Source: Aureimonas sp. SA4125
Lineage (GTDB): Bacteria > Pseudomonadota > Alphaproteobacteria > Rhizobiales > Rhizobiaceae
DNA length: 64,000 nucleotides
Assembly: GCF_019973775.1 (NCBI RefSeq)
Contig: NZ_AP025032.1
Coordinates: forward strand, 186,001 to 250,000
Reading direction: 5' to 3'
In this document: piece after piece, positions 17,704 through 26,515 of the stretch
Layout: every line of letters begins with the position of its first letter
How positions within the stretch are numbered: position 1 is the stretch's first letter
The notes under the pieces: model-generated
What the model was told of the DNA's origin: nothing
Database searches by the model: none
Seen by the model: the letters and a program-made list of their open reading frames with translations, nothing else
Program-made: the position numbers and the translations under genes

Positions 17704-18054
17704 ATGGGCATCGATATCCGACCCGCACAGGCGCTCCGGCTGCTGCATCAGACGGCCCTCGAGGAGGCGCGCGCCGACGCGCCGGATCTGACCTTGCGCC
17801 AGACCGCAATCCTCCTCACCATCTATCTCGAGCCGCCGCCGCACACGGTGCGCGGCCTTGCCGCGCGATTGAACGTCACCAAGCCCGTCATCACGCGGGC
17901 GCTCGACACCATGGGCGGCTATGGTCTCGTCGAACGCCGGCGCGATCCCGCCGACAGGCGCAACGTCCTGATCAAGCGCACGGTCGCGGGCAGCCTGCAT
18001 GTCTCGAAAATGGCCGACCGGCTGGTCGAAAAGGCCGGAGAACTCGCCCCATGA
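17704..18054 (+). CDS. Short MarR-family transcriptional regulator
   Basis: A 116-residue winged-helix protein of MarR type. The recognition-helix region is TVRGLAARLNVTKPVITRAL and the wing contains VERRRDPADRRNVLI, the family's DxRxxx motif. At 116 residues it is shorter than usual (~140), with little dimerisation helix at the C-terminus. Its stop overlaps the start of the NlpC/P60 gene (ATGA at 18051), so it may be coupled to it. The target and ligand are unknown. Confidence 0.8.
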   Translation: MGIDIRPAQALRLLHQTALEEARADAPDLTLRQTAILLTIYLEPPPHTVRGLAARLNVTKPVITRALDTMGGYGLVERRRDPADRRNVLIKRTVAGSLHVSKMADRLVEKAGELAP

Positions 18055-18905
18055 CCCTCGACCCCCGCGTCAACGCCTTCCGCCCCGACCTTGCCGACCG
18101 CCGGCTCGAAGGAAAGGTCGAGTCCCGCCATTTCGTCGACGGTCGGCCGGAGCGCGTGACGGTGTCGGCGGCCGCCCTCCGGCGCGAACCACGCCCGGAC
18201 GCAGCGCAGGAGACCGAAGCGCTCTTCGGCGAAAGCGTGCTGGTGTTCGAGACGACGGAGGAGGGCTGGGCCTGGGTGCAGCTCGATGCCGACGGCTATG
18301 TCGGCTGGATGGCGTCGGCGGCCCTCGGGCAGGCTGATTCCCCGACGCACCGCGTCGCGGTGCCGCGCACGCTGCTCTTCCCCGGTCCCGACATCAAGCT
18401 GCCGCCGCTGATGGGCCTGCCCATGGGGGCGCTGCTGACGGTGAGCGGCGAGGCCGAGGATCGCAATGCCCGCTATGACCTCACGACGCCCACCGGCGCC
18501 GTGGTGGCGCAGCATCTCGGCGCTCCCGGCGAACATGCGCCGGACTTCGTCGCTGTCGCCGAGCGCTTTCTCGGCGTCCCCTACCTCTGGGGCGGCAAGA
18601 CGACGCTCGGCATCGACTGCTCGGGCCTCGTGCAGATGGCCCTCGCGATGGCCGGCATCGATGCGCCGCGCGACACCGACATGCAGGAGCGCGCGCTCGG
18701 CACCCGCCTTGCCGGCATCGAGCCTCTCCGGCGCGGCGACCTCGTCTTCTGGAAGGGGCATGTCGGCATCATGCTGGACGGGCAGATGCTGCTGCACGCC
18801 AATGCCCATCACATGATGACCGCGAGCGAGCCGCTCGCCGAAGCGATCGCCCGCACCGCCGCACGGGGCTCCGCCGTCACGAGCATTCGGCGTCTGGGGT
18901 CGTAG
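18051..18905 (+). CDS. NlpC/P60 (C40) cell-wall peptidase with SH3-like domains
   Basis: A 284-residue protein. The C-terminal NlpC/P60 domain has the catalytic Cys190 in GIDCSGLVQM, His237 in KGHVGIML, and a further His-rich stretch LLHANAHHM. The N-terminal ~160 residues resemble bacterial SH3-type wall-binding modules (WAWVQLDADGYVGWMA). The enzyme should cut peptide stems of murein. No signal peptide is seen, so it may act on imported muropeptides, which would fit the upstream aminopeptidase; that link is inferred. Confidence 0.88.
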   Translation: MTLDPRVNAFRPDLADRRLEGKVESRHFVDGRPERVTVSAAALRREPRPDAAQETEALFGESVLVFETTEEGWAWVQLDADGYVGWMASAALGQADSPTHRVAVPRTLLFPGPDIKLPPLMGLPMGALLTVSGEAEDRNARYDLTTPTGAVVAQHLGAPGEHAPDFVAVAERFLGVPYLWGGKTTLGIDCSGLVQMALAMAGIDAPRDTDMQERALGTRLAGIEPLRRGDLVFWKGHVGIMLDGQMLLHANAHHMMTASEPLAEAIARTAARGSAVTSIRRLGS

Positions 18906-18941
18906 GCCGGCCTTGAACGACCGGCCGGTATTCGGAACGGC

Positions 18942-19883
18942 TCAGTAGCCGGCCTTCCGGTCGACGAGGTGCTGCAGAGGCTCGCCGCGCTCGAAGGCGT
19001 CGATCTGTGAGAGGATCTGCGGCACCAGCGCATCGGCGTTCGAGGTGGCGGCGGCATGCGGCGTGACGAAGACGCGCGGATGCTTCCACAGCCGGCTGGA
19101 GGCAGGCAGCGGCTCGGTCTCGAACACGTCGAGCGACGCCTCCATCAGCGTCTCGTCGTCGAGCGCCTTGAGGATCGCCGTCTCGACCTGCAGGCCGCCG
19201 CGTCCGGCATTGATCAGCACCGGACCGCCGATCGGCGTGCGCTGCTTCAGCCGCGAGAACAGGCCGGTGTCGAGAATCCCATGCGTTTCCGGCGTGATCG
19301 GCAGCAGGACGACGAGGATGTCGGTGCGGGCGAGGAAGGGATCGAGTCCCGAGGCCCCGTGAAAGCTGTCGACACCGGCGATGGTCTTTTGCGTTCGGGA
19401 CCAGCCGACAATTCTAAAGCCCAGCATTCCGAGTTTCTCGGCGGCGTCGCGGCCAAGCTCGCCGAGGCCCATGATTCCGACCGTCAGCTCGCGCGCCGCC
19501 GGCTGCACGCGGTCGTGCCAGATTCCGGCCGCCTGCTGGGTACGATAGGCCATGCCACGGCGAAAATGGTCGAGCACCCGCCATACCACGTATTCGCTCA
19601 TCCGCCCCGTCAGGTCGTCGGCCACGATCCGCACGATCGGGACGTCCGGCAGGTGCGTGTCGCGCAAGATGTGGTCGACGCCGGCGCCGATCGAGAAGAT
19701 CGCCTTCAGGTTCGGCAGGCCGGCGAGGATGCCCGGCCTCTGCTTCCAGACGATGGCATAGTCCACCGAAGGATCGCTTCCACTGTTCGGCTCGAGGATC
19801 ACCGGACGCCGCGGCGCCAGCCTGTGCAAGGCGTTGATCCAGTCGGTCGGCTGGAAGCCGGTGACGGAGAGGAGAATCGTCAC
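18942..19883 (-). CDS. D-2-hydroxyacid dehydrogenase (glyoxylate/hydroxypyruvate reductase-like)
   Basis: A 313-residue NAD(P)-dependent dehydrogenase resembling GhrA. The Rossmann motif is GLGELGRDAAEKL. The catalytic Arg lies near LINAGRGGLQVE, and the Glu and His are in FETEPLP and VTPHAAATS. It probably reduces glyoxylate or hydroxypyruvate, but the substrate cannot be told from sequence. The start is GTG, with AAGGA about nine bases upstream. It is 78 bases from the NUDIX gene. Confidence 0.88.
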   Translation of the reverse strand: MTILLSVTGFQPTDWINALHRLAPRRPVILEPNSGSDPSVDYAIVWKQRPGILAGLPNLKAIFSIGAGVDHILRDTHLPDVPIVRIVADDLTGRMSEYVVWRVLDHFRRGMAYRTQQAAGIWHDRVQPAARELTVGIMGLGELGRDAAEKLGMLGFRIVGWSRTQKTIAGVDSFHGASGLDPFLARTDILVVLLPITPETHGILDTGLFSRLKQRTPIGGPVLINAGRGGLQVETAILKALDDETLMEASLDVFETEPLPASSRLWKHPRVFVTPHAAATSNADALVPQILSQIDAFERGEPLQHLVDRKAGY

Positions 19884-19961
19884 GCTGTCGTTCCTTATGC
19901 GGCGGAGAAGCTCCGTTCGGCAGGGGATGGTCGCCCGCCGGGTTGCGGGAGCGCGGCGGGG

Positions 19962-20636
19962 TCAGGCCGGCACGCCATCCTTGTCCGCATTTTCTACGGC
20001 GATCGCAAGCGCCGTCGCTCGCGCGCGGCCCTTGCGGGCGAACCAGTGCGTGCAGGCGATGAGAAAGCCGTTCTCCACCCGGCCCTCGTCCACTGCCGCG
20101 ATCAGCGCGTCGACGGGCGCGGCGATCGGCCTGATGTCTTCGTGCTCGGCGGCCAGGCCGGCGCTCGAAGCCAGTGCCGCGCTGTCGACGATGGCGAGGA
20201 AGACAAAGGCATATTCGTCGGTGAGGCCGGGCGAGGGCAGCATGCTAAAGCAGCGCTCGACGGCCCGCGCTGAAAGGCCCGTCTCCTCGGCCAGTTCGCG
20301 CATGGCGGCCGCTTCCGGCGTCTCGCCGTCGTCGACGAGCCCGGCCGGCAGTTCGAGCGCGGCCGCGTTTGCCGTCTTCAGCGCGGCACCGATGCGGAAC
20401 TGCCGGATCACCACGATCTTGTCGAGGACGGGGTCGTAGGGGATGACGACGACCACCGACCCCGTGCTGATCAGCTCGCGCCGCATCGGCCCCACCTGCG
20501 TCTCGCCGTCGAGCGAGGCATGCGTCAGCGTCACCGCCTCGAACGGCCGAAAACCGTCGCAGAGTCGCTCGCGCCGCGTCAGCATGACATCGAGGGGCTG
20601 GTCGGCGAGGACGTCGCGGTAATGGTTGCCGGTCAT
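19962..20636 (-). CDS. NUDIX hydrolase, ADP-ribose pyrophosphatase type
   Basis: A 224-residue NUDIX protein. The box GLVDDGETPEAAAMRELAEETGL fits GX5EX7REUXEEXGU, and a conserved PSPGLTDEY follows, as in the ADP-ribose pyrophosphatase (NudF) group. It would cleave ADP-ribose or other nucleoside diphosphate derivatives. Its ATG overlaps the yejF stop by four bases, so it is the last gene of the peptide-importer operon. Confidence 0.88.
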   Translation of the reverse strand: MTGNHYRDVLADQPLDVMLTRRERLCDGFRPFEAVTLTHASLDGETQVGPMRRELISTGSVVVVIPYDPVLDKIVVIRQFRIGAALKTANAAALELPAGLVDDGETPEAAAMRELAEETGLSARAVERCFSMLPSPGLTDEYAFVFLAIVDSAALASSAGLAAEHEDIRPIAAPVDALIAAVDEGRVENGFLIACTHWFARKGRARATALAIAVENADKDGVPA

Positions 20637-22342
20637 GGCTGGATAATGTCCGTCGGAGCCGCGGCGATGTCGAAGGCGGCGGCCATCAGCGCCTTCGTGT
20701 AGTCGGTCTGCGGCCGCTCGAAGATCTCCACGGCGGGCCCGCGCTCCATGACAACGCCGTTGCGCATGACGATCACCTCGTTGGCCAGCGCCCTGACGAC
20801 CTTCAGGTCGTGGCTGATGAAGAGATAGGCGAGGTCGTGCTTCTTCTGCAGGTCGCGCAGGAGGTCGACGACCTGCGCCTGCACGCTCATGTCGAGCGCC
20901 GAGGTCGGCTCGTCGAGCATCACGAAGCGCGGATTGAGCACCATGGCGCGGGCGATGGCGACGCGCTGGCGCTGGCCGCCGGAGAACTCGTGCGGGTAGC
21001 GAAAGCGCGTCGCGGGATCCAGCCCGACCTCGTTCAGCGCCGCCACGACGCGCGCGTCGCGCTCCTCGGCTCGCAGTGTCGGCTCGTGCACGGCGAGCCC
21101 CTCGGCGATGATGTCGGCGATGGTCATGCGCGGCGACAGCGAGCCGAACGGGTCCTGGAAGACGATCTGGATCTTTCGGCGCAGCGGCCGCATGGCGGCA
21201 AAGGATCGGGTGTCGATCGGCTCACCGTCGAAGCGGATGGCGCCCTTGGATGAGATCATGCGGGCGAGCGCGAGGCCGAGCGTGGTCTTGCCCGAGCCGG
21301 ACTCGCCGACGACCCCGACGGTCTGGCCGGCGCGCAGCGTGATGTCGATGCCGTCCACTGCCTTGATGTAGTCGGTGGTGCGCCTGAGGAAGCCCGTCCG
21401 CACCGGAAACCACACCTTCAGGTTCTCCGCCTCCATCACCACCGGTGCGTTGAGATTGGCCGGCGGCGGCGATCCCTTCGGCTCGGCCGCCAGGAGATGG
21501 CGGGTGTAATGGTGCTGCGGGTTGGCGAAGATCTCCTCGGTCGGGCCGGTCTCGACGATCTTGCCGCGATACATCACGCAGACCCGGTCGGCGATCTTCC
21601 TGACGATGCCGAGGTCGTGGGTGATGAACAGCATCGCCATCTGGCGCTTCTGCTGCTGTACCTTCAGGAGTTCGAGGATCTGTGCCTGCACGGTGACGTC
21701 GAGCGCCGTCGTCGGCTCGTCGGCGATGAGGAGGTCCGGCTCGTTCGCGAGCGCCATGGCGATCATCACGCGTTGCCGCTGGCCGCCGGAGAGCTGATGC
21801 GGATAGGCGCCGAGGCGCTTTTCCGGATCGCGGATGCCGACTTGGTGGAGAAGCTCGAGCGTGCGCCGGTTCGCCTCCTTGTCGGAGACGCCGCGGTGGA
21901 TCTTCAGGACCTCGCCGACCTGACGCTCGATCGTGTGCAGCGGATTCAGCGAGGACATCGGCTCCTGGAAGATCATCGAGATCTTGTTGCCGCGAACCTT
22001 TCGAAGGTCCGCCTCGTCGTCGTCGATAAGGTTCTCGCCGCGATAGTAGACCGCGCCACCGGGGTGGCTGGCGGTCGGATAGGGCAGGAGCTTCAGGATC
22101 GACAGCGCCGAGACCGACTTGCCCGAGCCGCTTTCGCCGACGAGCGCCAGCGTCTCGCCTTTGTCGATGTGGAAGGAGACGTCGTCGACGGCAAGGCTCG
22201 TGCGCCCATTCTGGTGGAAGGCGACCTTCAGGCCCTGCACGGAGAGGAGTGCCCCCTCCGCCAGTTCAGGGCGGGCCGGCGGCACGGGGCGGGCGGCGGC
22301 GACGGCCGGGGCCGGGGCGGCGGGCGGCGCGGATCGGCTCAT
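20633..22342 (-). CDS. yejF: Peptide ABC importer, double ATPase subunit (YejF-like)
   Basis: A 569-residue protein with two complete ABC domains. Walker A GESGSGKS occurs near residues 65 and 350, and the signature motifs are LSGGQRQRV and FSGGQRQRV. Walker B is DLLIADEPTTALD and FVMLDEPTSALD. This fused organisation is that of YejF (microcin C and peptide import) and related Dpp/Opp systems. It overlaps both its neighbours by four bases (CDF gene before, NUDIX gene after). Confidence 0.92.
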   Translation of the reverse strand: MSRSAPPAAPAPAVAAARPVPPARPELAEGALLSVQGLKVAFHQNGRTSLAVDDVSFHIDKGETLALVGESGSGKSVSALSILKLLPYPTASHPGGAVYYRGENLIDDDEADLRKVRGNKISMIFQEPMSSLNPLHTIERQVGEVLKIHRGVSDKEANRRTLELLHQVGIRDPEKRLGAYPHQLSGGQRQRVMIAMALANEPDLLIADEPTTALDVTVQAQILELLKVQQQKRQMAMLFITHDLGIVRKIADRVCVMYRGKIVETGPTEEIFANPQHHYTRHLLAAEPKGSPPPANLNAPVVMEAENLKVWFPVRTGFLRRTTDYIKAVDGIDITLRAGQTVGVVGESGSGKTTLGLALARMISSKGAIRFDGEPIDTRSFAAMRPLRRKIQIVFQDPFGSLSPRMTIADIIAEGLAVHEPTLRAEERDARVVAALNEVGLDPATRFRYPHEFSGGQRQRVAIARAMVLNPRFVMLDEPTSALDMSVQAQVVDLLRDLQKKHDLAYLFISHDLKVVRALANEVIVMRNGVVMERGPAVEIFERPQTDYTKALMAAAFDIAAAPTDIIQP

Positions 22343-23424
22343 GCTGTGGCTCCCAGCGGTCGGCTTGGATGGTCGTGACGGACGACCGGGCGATCGGCGA
22401 CCGAGACGCCGGTCGCCGCATGCTCGGCCTTCCCACCATGATCATGACCGTGATCGCTATCATGGTCGTGACGGGGGTCGGAGGTGCCGTCTCCCGCGGC
22501 GTCGGCGCAGGCGTCATGCTCGATCTCGACGGTCACATGCGCGATGCCAAAACGCGCCGCCATTTCGCGCTTGATCGCGCGAATCGTGCCGGCGGCCTCG
22601 GTGCCATCCGCGATCCGGGCATGCAGAGTCGCGGCGCAGCGTTTGGGCGTGATCGCCCAGACATGCACATGGTGGATGTCGACGAGACCGGGGATGGACG
22701 CCCTCAGATGCGGCCCGACATCGGCGCTGTCGATGCCTTTCGGCGTGCCCTCGAGGAGGATGTGGCCGGAGTCGCGCACGAGGCCATAGGCGTTGCCGAG
22801 GATCAGAACGGCGACCAGAACCGACAGGATCGGATCGATCGGCATCCAGCCGGTGAAGAGGATCACCAGCGAGGCGGCGATGGCCGCGAGCGAGCCGAGG
22901 AGGTCGCCGGCGACGTGCAGCAGGGCGCCGCGCATGTTCATGTCGTCCTTGTCGCCGCCGTGGAGGACGAAGAAGGCCGCGACGTTGACGAAAAGCCCGC
23001 CGACCGCCACCGCCAGCATCGGCCCGCCGAGGATCTCGACCGGCTCGGATAGCCGTCGCCACGCCTCGAATCCGATGAACAGCGCGATGCCGAAGAGGAC
23101 GAGCCCGTTGGAATAGGCGACGAGAATCTGGAACCGGTCGTAGCCATAGCTGCGCCTGGCATCCGCCGGCCGCCGCGCCAGGCGCATGGCGAACAGAGCG
23201 AGCGACAGGCCGGCGAAGTCGACGAACATGTGCCCGGCATCGGCGAGCAGCGCCAGCGAGCCCGAGATCAGGCCGCCGGCGATCTCCGCCAGCATGAACC
23301 CGCCGGTCAAAGCGGCGGCCCAGATCAGGCGCTTCTCGCTGGCATGGCCGGCGTGGTCGTGATCGGCGTGGGAAGAGCCGGGGGCATGGGAGTGGTCGGC
23401 ATGGGGCACCTTGCGGTCAAACAT
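22339..23424 (-). CDS. Cation diffusion facilitator family metal exporter
   Basis: A 361-residue CDF transporter, probably exporting Zn2+, Co2+ or similar ions from the cytoplasm. The metal sites are visible in LADAGHMFVD and LLHVAGDLLG. Six membrane segments lie between residues ~30 and 215, followed by a cytoplasmic domain. Both ends are His-rich (HADHSHAPGSSHADHDHAGH and HDHDSDHGHDH). It overlaps yejF by four bases and the PIN gene by eight, which ties it to this operon although it has no obvious role in peptide import. Confidence 0.9.
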   Translation of the reverse strand: MFDRKVPHADHSHAPGSSHADHDHAGHASEKRLIWAAALTGGFMLAEIAGGLISGSLALLADAGHMFVDFAGLSLALFAMRLARRPADARRSYGYDRFQILVAYSNGLVLFGIALFIGFEAWRRLSEPVEILGGPMLAVAVGGLFVNVAAFFVLHGGDKDDMNMRGALLHVAGDLLGSLAAIAASLVILFTGWMPIDPILSVLVAVLILGNAYGLVRDSGHILLEGTPKGIDSADVGPHLRASIPGLVDIHHVHVWAITPKRCAATLHARIADGTEAAGTIRAIKREMAARFGIAHVTVEIEHDACADAAGDGTSDPRHDHDSDHGHDHGGKAEHAATGVSVADRPVVRHDHPSRPLGATA

Positions 23425-23866
23425 GCGGCCAGCCCTCCAGCTTGTCGATATTCGGGTCATCGACCGAAATGCACCGAAGCCCCGGCGGAACTCGCAAGCG
23501 CTTGTCCGATGAAATCAAGACGCTGCACTTCTCCGAGAGTGCCGTCGCCACATGGATGCTGTCAGGAAGTTTGCCGTTCAGGGCAACGCGCAACTTTGCG
23601 CTTTCGCGAAGAATCGGCATATCGATTGGCCGGACGTCCAGGAGGCGATCTTCGTGCAAGAGTTCTTCGTAGAGCGCGATGAGCCAGTCCTGCTTCTCCT
23701 TCATGGGGCGGACCAGCACCTCTGCCAGAGTGATCTGGCTTGTGACGAGATGGCACATTCCCTTCTCCGACATCTCGAAGATGGAGCGGAGACTCTTATG
23801 CTGCTCCTCGACAAAGGCGATGATTGCGTTGGTATCGAGGTAGACACGGGGCGGCCTCAATCCCAC
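23417..23866 (-). CDS. PIN-domain toxin (VapC-like ribonuclease)
   Basis: A 149-residue PIN-domain protein. The acidic active-site residues are Asp11 (VYLDTNAII), Glu49 (TLAEVLVRP), Asp102 (PDSIHVATAL) and Asp121 (LISSDKRL). Such toxins cut tRNA or rRNA when the antitoxin is lost. The start is uncertain: GTG 23866 or TTG 23860, both overlapping the antitoxin's end. Base composition looks lower in GC than the neighbours, suggesting acquisition. Confidence 0.85.
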   Translation of the reverse strand: MGLRPPRVYLDTNAIIAFVEEQHKSLRSIFEMSEKGMCHLVTSQITLAEVLVRPMKEKQDWLIALYEELLHEDRLLDVRPIDMPILRESAKLRVALNGKLPDSIHVATALSEKCSVLISSDKRLRVPPGLRCISVDDPNIDKLEGWPHV

Positions 23867-24084
23867 TCGTCCCTGAGCGCACGGATGCGGGCCACTGCCT
23901 CTTCGGTCGTCGTTCCCAGGTGGCTCGCCGCGCCCCAATAGCGCAGATATCGCGGCTTTCTGTCGGCGGGTATCTCCTCGACGGTCACGCGCACGAGATC
24001 GTCTGCCCCGAAGGCGCCCCGCAGTCGCTCCGGCAATTCTCCGGCGGCGACGTCGTCGACAATGAACTTTCTCGCTTCGTTCAT
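23857..24084 (-). CDS. Probable antitoxin partner of the PIN toxin
   Basis: A 75-residue protein directly before the PIN toxin and overlapping it. That arrangement is the main evidence for an antitoxin role. The sequence contains FIVDDVAAGELPERLRG and ends in a helical stretch (TTTEEAVARIRALRDEWD) of the kind that often binds the toxin. No clear DNA-binding fold (AbrB or ribbon-helix-helix) is recognised by eye. It begins seven bases after the yejE stop. Confidence 0.65.
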   Translation of the reverse strand: MNEARKFIVDDVAAGELPERLRGAFGADDLVRVTVEEIPADRKPRYLRYWGAASHLGTTTEEAVARIRALRDEWD

Positions 24085-24091
24085 CCCACCC

Positions 24092-25336
24092 TCACCGAAA
24101 ACTCTTCCTCGGATCGAACGCGTCGCGCACCGCCTCGCCGACGAAGACGAGCAGCGACAGCATCAGGGAGAGTACCACGAAACCGGAGATGCCGAGCCAG
24201 GGTGCCTGCAGGTTGTTCTTGCCCTGGGCGAGGAGTTCGCCGAGCGAGGGCGAGCCGGGGGGGAGGCCGAAGCCGAGGAAGTCGAGCGAGGTGAGGGTGG
24301 TGATCGAGCCGTTGAGGATGAAGGGCAGGAAGGTCAGCGTCGCCACCGTCGCATTCGGCAGCAAATGGCGGACCATGATCGTCCAGTCGCCGACTCCGAG
24401 CGCCCGCGCCGCCGTCACATATTCGAAGTTGCGCGCCCGCAAAAACTCCGCCCGGACGACGCCGACGAAGGCGACCCAGGAGAACAGGAGCATGATGCCG
24501 AGGAGAATCCAGAAGCCGGGTGGCAGGATCGCGGCGATGATGAGCAGCAGATAGAGCACCGGGATCGAGGTCCAGATCTCGATGAAGCGCTGGAACAAGA
24601 GGTCGACCCAGCCGCCGAAATAGCCCTGTACCGCGCCCGCCGCGACGCCGATGACGGCCGACAGGCCCGTCAGGATCAGTCCGAACAGCACGGAGATGCG
24701 AAAGCCGTAGATGAGGCGCGAGAGCACGTCGCGCGCCTGGTCGTCGGTGCCGAGCCAGTTCATGTTGCCGAAGGTGCAATTCGGGTCGTTCACCCCTTGC
24801 GGGTACTGCGCGCAGCGCTCTTCCTTCGAGAATGTCCAGGACGGGGCGGAGGGGGCCGGCGTCGGGATCTCGTTGTTGACGGTGCGATAGGAGTAGCGGA
24901 TCGGCGGCCAGATCATCCAGCCATTGCCGCGGATCTCCTCCTGCACGAAGGGGTCGCGGTAGTCGGTCACCGGCAGGAAGCCACCGAAGACTTCCTCGGG
25001 ATAGTCCTTGAAGATCGGGGCGTAGTACTCGCCCTTGTATTCGACCAGCAGCGGCTTGTCGTTGGCGACGAACTCGGCCCCGAGCGTGCCGAAGAACAGG
25101 AAGAGAAAGATCCAGAACGACCAGACGCCGCGGCGGTTGGCGCGGAAATTCTGCAGCCGGCGCTGGTTCAGCGGCGAAAGGCGGCTGCGCACGACCTGCG
25201 CGGAAGGCGCCATCTGCGCGGTGCCGGCGCTGTCGATCGCGGCGTCCTCGCGCGCCTCGACGGCCGAGGGGATGGACGAGGCGGCGCGCTCTTCGCGTGC
25301 ATCGGCGGGCGGCTGGTTGTTGCGGGGCGTATCCAT
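24092..25336 (-). CDS. yejE: Peptide ABC importer, permease YejE-like
   Basis: A 414-residue inner-membrane permease. The binding-protein-dependent transport signature is EFLRARNFEYVTAARALG with VRHLLPN after it. The membrane segments include one at residues ~75-95 and five near the C-terminus. The family's large periplasmic loop (residues ~100-190) is present. A Pro/Ala/Arg-rich cytoplasmic N-terminus of about 60 residues makes it longer than E. coli YejE. It starts one base after yejB ends. Confidence 0.92.
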   Translation of the reverse strand: MDTPRNNQPPADAREERAASSIPSAVEAREDAAIDSAGTAQMAPSAQVVRSRLSPLNQRRLQNFRANRRGVWSFWIFLFLFFGTLGAEFVANDKPLLVEYKGEYYAPIFKDYPEEVFGGFLPVTDYRDPFVQEEIRGNGWMIWPPIRYSYRTVNNEIPTPAPSAPSWTFSKEERCAQYPQGVNDPNCTFGNMNWLGTDDQARDVLSRLIYGFRISVLFGLILTGLSAVIGVAAGAVQGYFGGWVDLLFQRFIEIWTSIPVLYLLLIIAAILPPGFWILLGIMLLFSWVAFVGVVRAEFLRARNFEYVTAARALGVGDWTIMVRHLLPNATVATLTFLPFILNGSITTLTSLDFLGFGLPPGSPSLGELLAQGKNNLQAPWLGISGFVVLSLMLSLLVFVGEAVRDAFDPRKSFR

Positions 25337-25337
25337 C

Positions 25338-26426
25338 TCAGACCTCCCGCTTCTCGAAATCGATGCGCGGATCGATCCAGGTGTAGGTGAGATCGGAGAT
25401 CAGCGCGGTGACGAGGCCGATCAGCGAGAAGATGTAGAGCGTCGCAAACACCACGGGATAGTCGCGCTTGTAGATGGATTCAAAGCCCAGCAGCCCGAGC
25501 CCGTCGAGCGAGAAGATCGTCTCGATCAGAAGCGAGCCGGCGAAGAAGGCCGAGATGAAGGCGCCGGGAAAGCCGGCGACGATGATCAGCATGGCGTTGC
25601 GAAAGACGTGGCCGTAGAGGATCTTGTTTTCCGTCAGGCCCTTGGCCCGCGCCGTCGTCACATACTGCTTGCGGATCTCCTCCAGGAACGAGTTCTTGGT
25701 CAAGAGCGTCGTCGTGGCGAAGGCCGAGAGCGACAGCGCGATCAAAGGCAGCGTCAGATGCCAGAAATAGTCGGCGATCTTTTCCGGCCAGGACATCTGC
25801 GCCCAGTTGTCTGAAGTGAGACCGCGCAGCGGGAACAGGTCCCAGAACGAGCCGCCGGCGAACAGGACGATGAGGAGGATGGCGAAGAGGAAGCCGGGAA
25901 TGGCGTAGGCGACGATGATGACGCCGGAGGTCCAGACGTCGAAGCTCGACCCGTCCTTCAGCGCCTTGCGGATGCCGAGCGGGATCGAGATGCCGTAGGA
26001 CAGGAGCGTGATCCAGAGGCCGAGCGAGATCGACACCGGCATCTTCTCGACGATCAGGTCGAGCACCGAGACGGAGCGGAAATAGCTCTCGCCGAACTGG
26101 AAACGGCTGTAGTCCCAGATCATCTTGCCGAACCGCTCGAGCGGCGGCTTGTCGAAGCCGAACTGCTGTTCGAGCTTGGCGATAAAGGCGGGGTCGAGGC
26201 CCTGTGCACCGCGATAGCCGGAATTCTCCGAGCTGCTCTGCCCGCCGAAATCGCTCGTGCCGCCGCCGATGCGGTCGGCGCCGTTGCTGCCCTGGCCCTG
26301 CAGGTTGGCGATCACCTGCTCCACCGGCCCGCCGGGCGCGAACTGGATGACGGCAAAGGAAATCGCCATGATGCCGAGCAGCGTCGGGATCATCAGCAAG
26401 AGCCGTCGAAGGATGTAGGCGCCCAT
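25338..26426 (-). CDS. yejB: Peptide ABC importer, permease YejB-like
   Basis: A 362-residue inner-membrane permease with the typical N-terminus [20 protein letters not shown] and a cytoplasmic coupling region ([18 protein letters not shown], then GHVFRNAM). A loop at residues ~40-75 contains the Gly/Ser-rich stretch seen in YejB proteins. It follows the second solute-binding protein by 89 bases. Confidence 0.93.
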   Translation of the reverse strand: MGAYILRRLLLMIPTLLGIMAISFAVIQFAPGGPVEQVIANLQGQGSNGADRIGGGTSDFGGQSSSENSGYRGAQGLDPAFIAKLEQQFGFDKPPLERFGKMIWDYSRFQFGESYFRSVSVLDLIVEKMPVSISLGLWITLLSYGISIPLGIRKALKDGSSFDVWTSGVIIVAYAIPGFLFAILLIVLFAGGSFWDLFPLRGLTSDNWAQMSWPEKIADYFWHLTLPLIALSLSAFATTTLLTKNSFLEEIRKQYVTTARAKGLTENKILYGHVFRNAMLIIVAGFPGAFISAFFAGSLLIETIFSLDGLGLLGFESIYKRDYPVVFATLYIFSLIGLVTALISDLTYTWIDPRIDFEKREV

Positions 26427-26515
26427 GAAAACTCGTCACCCTGGTTTGGCATCGGCGAAGGCGCAGATGCCATACGTCTATGCGCCGGCGATGGCCCTGG
26501 GACCAGAACGGCGTT

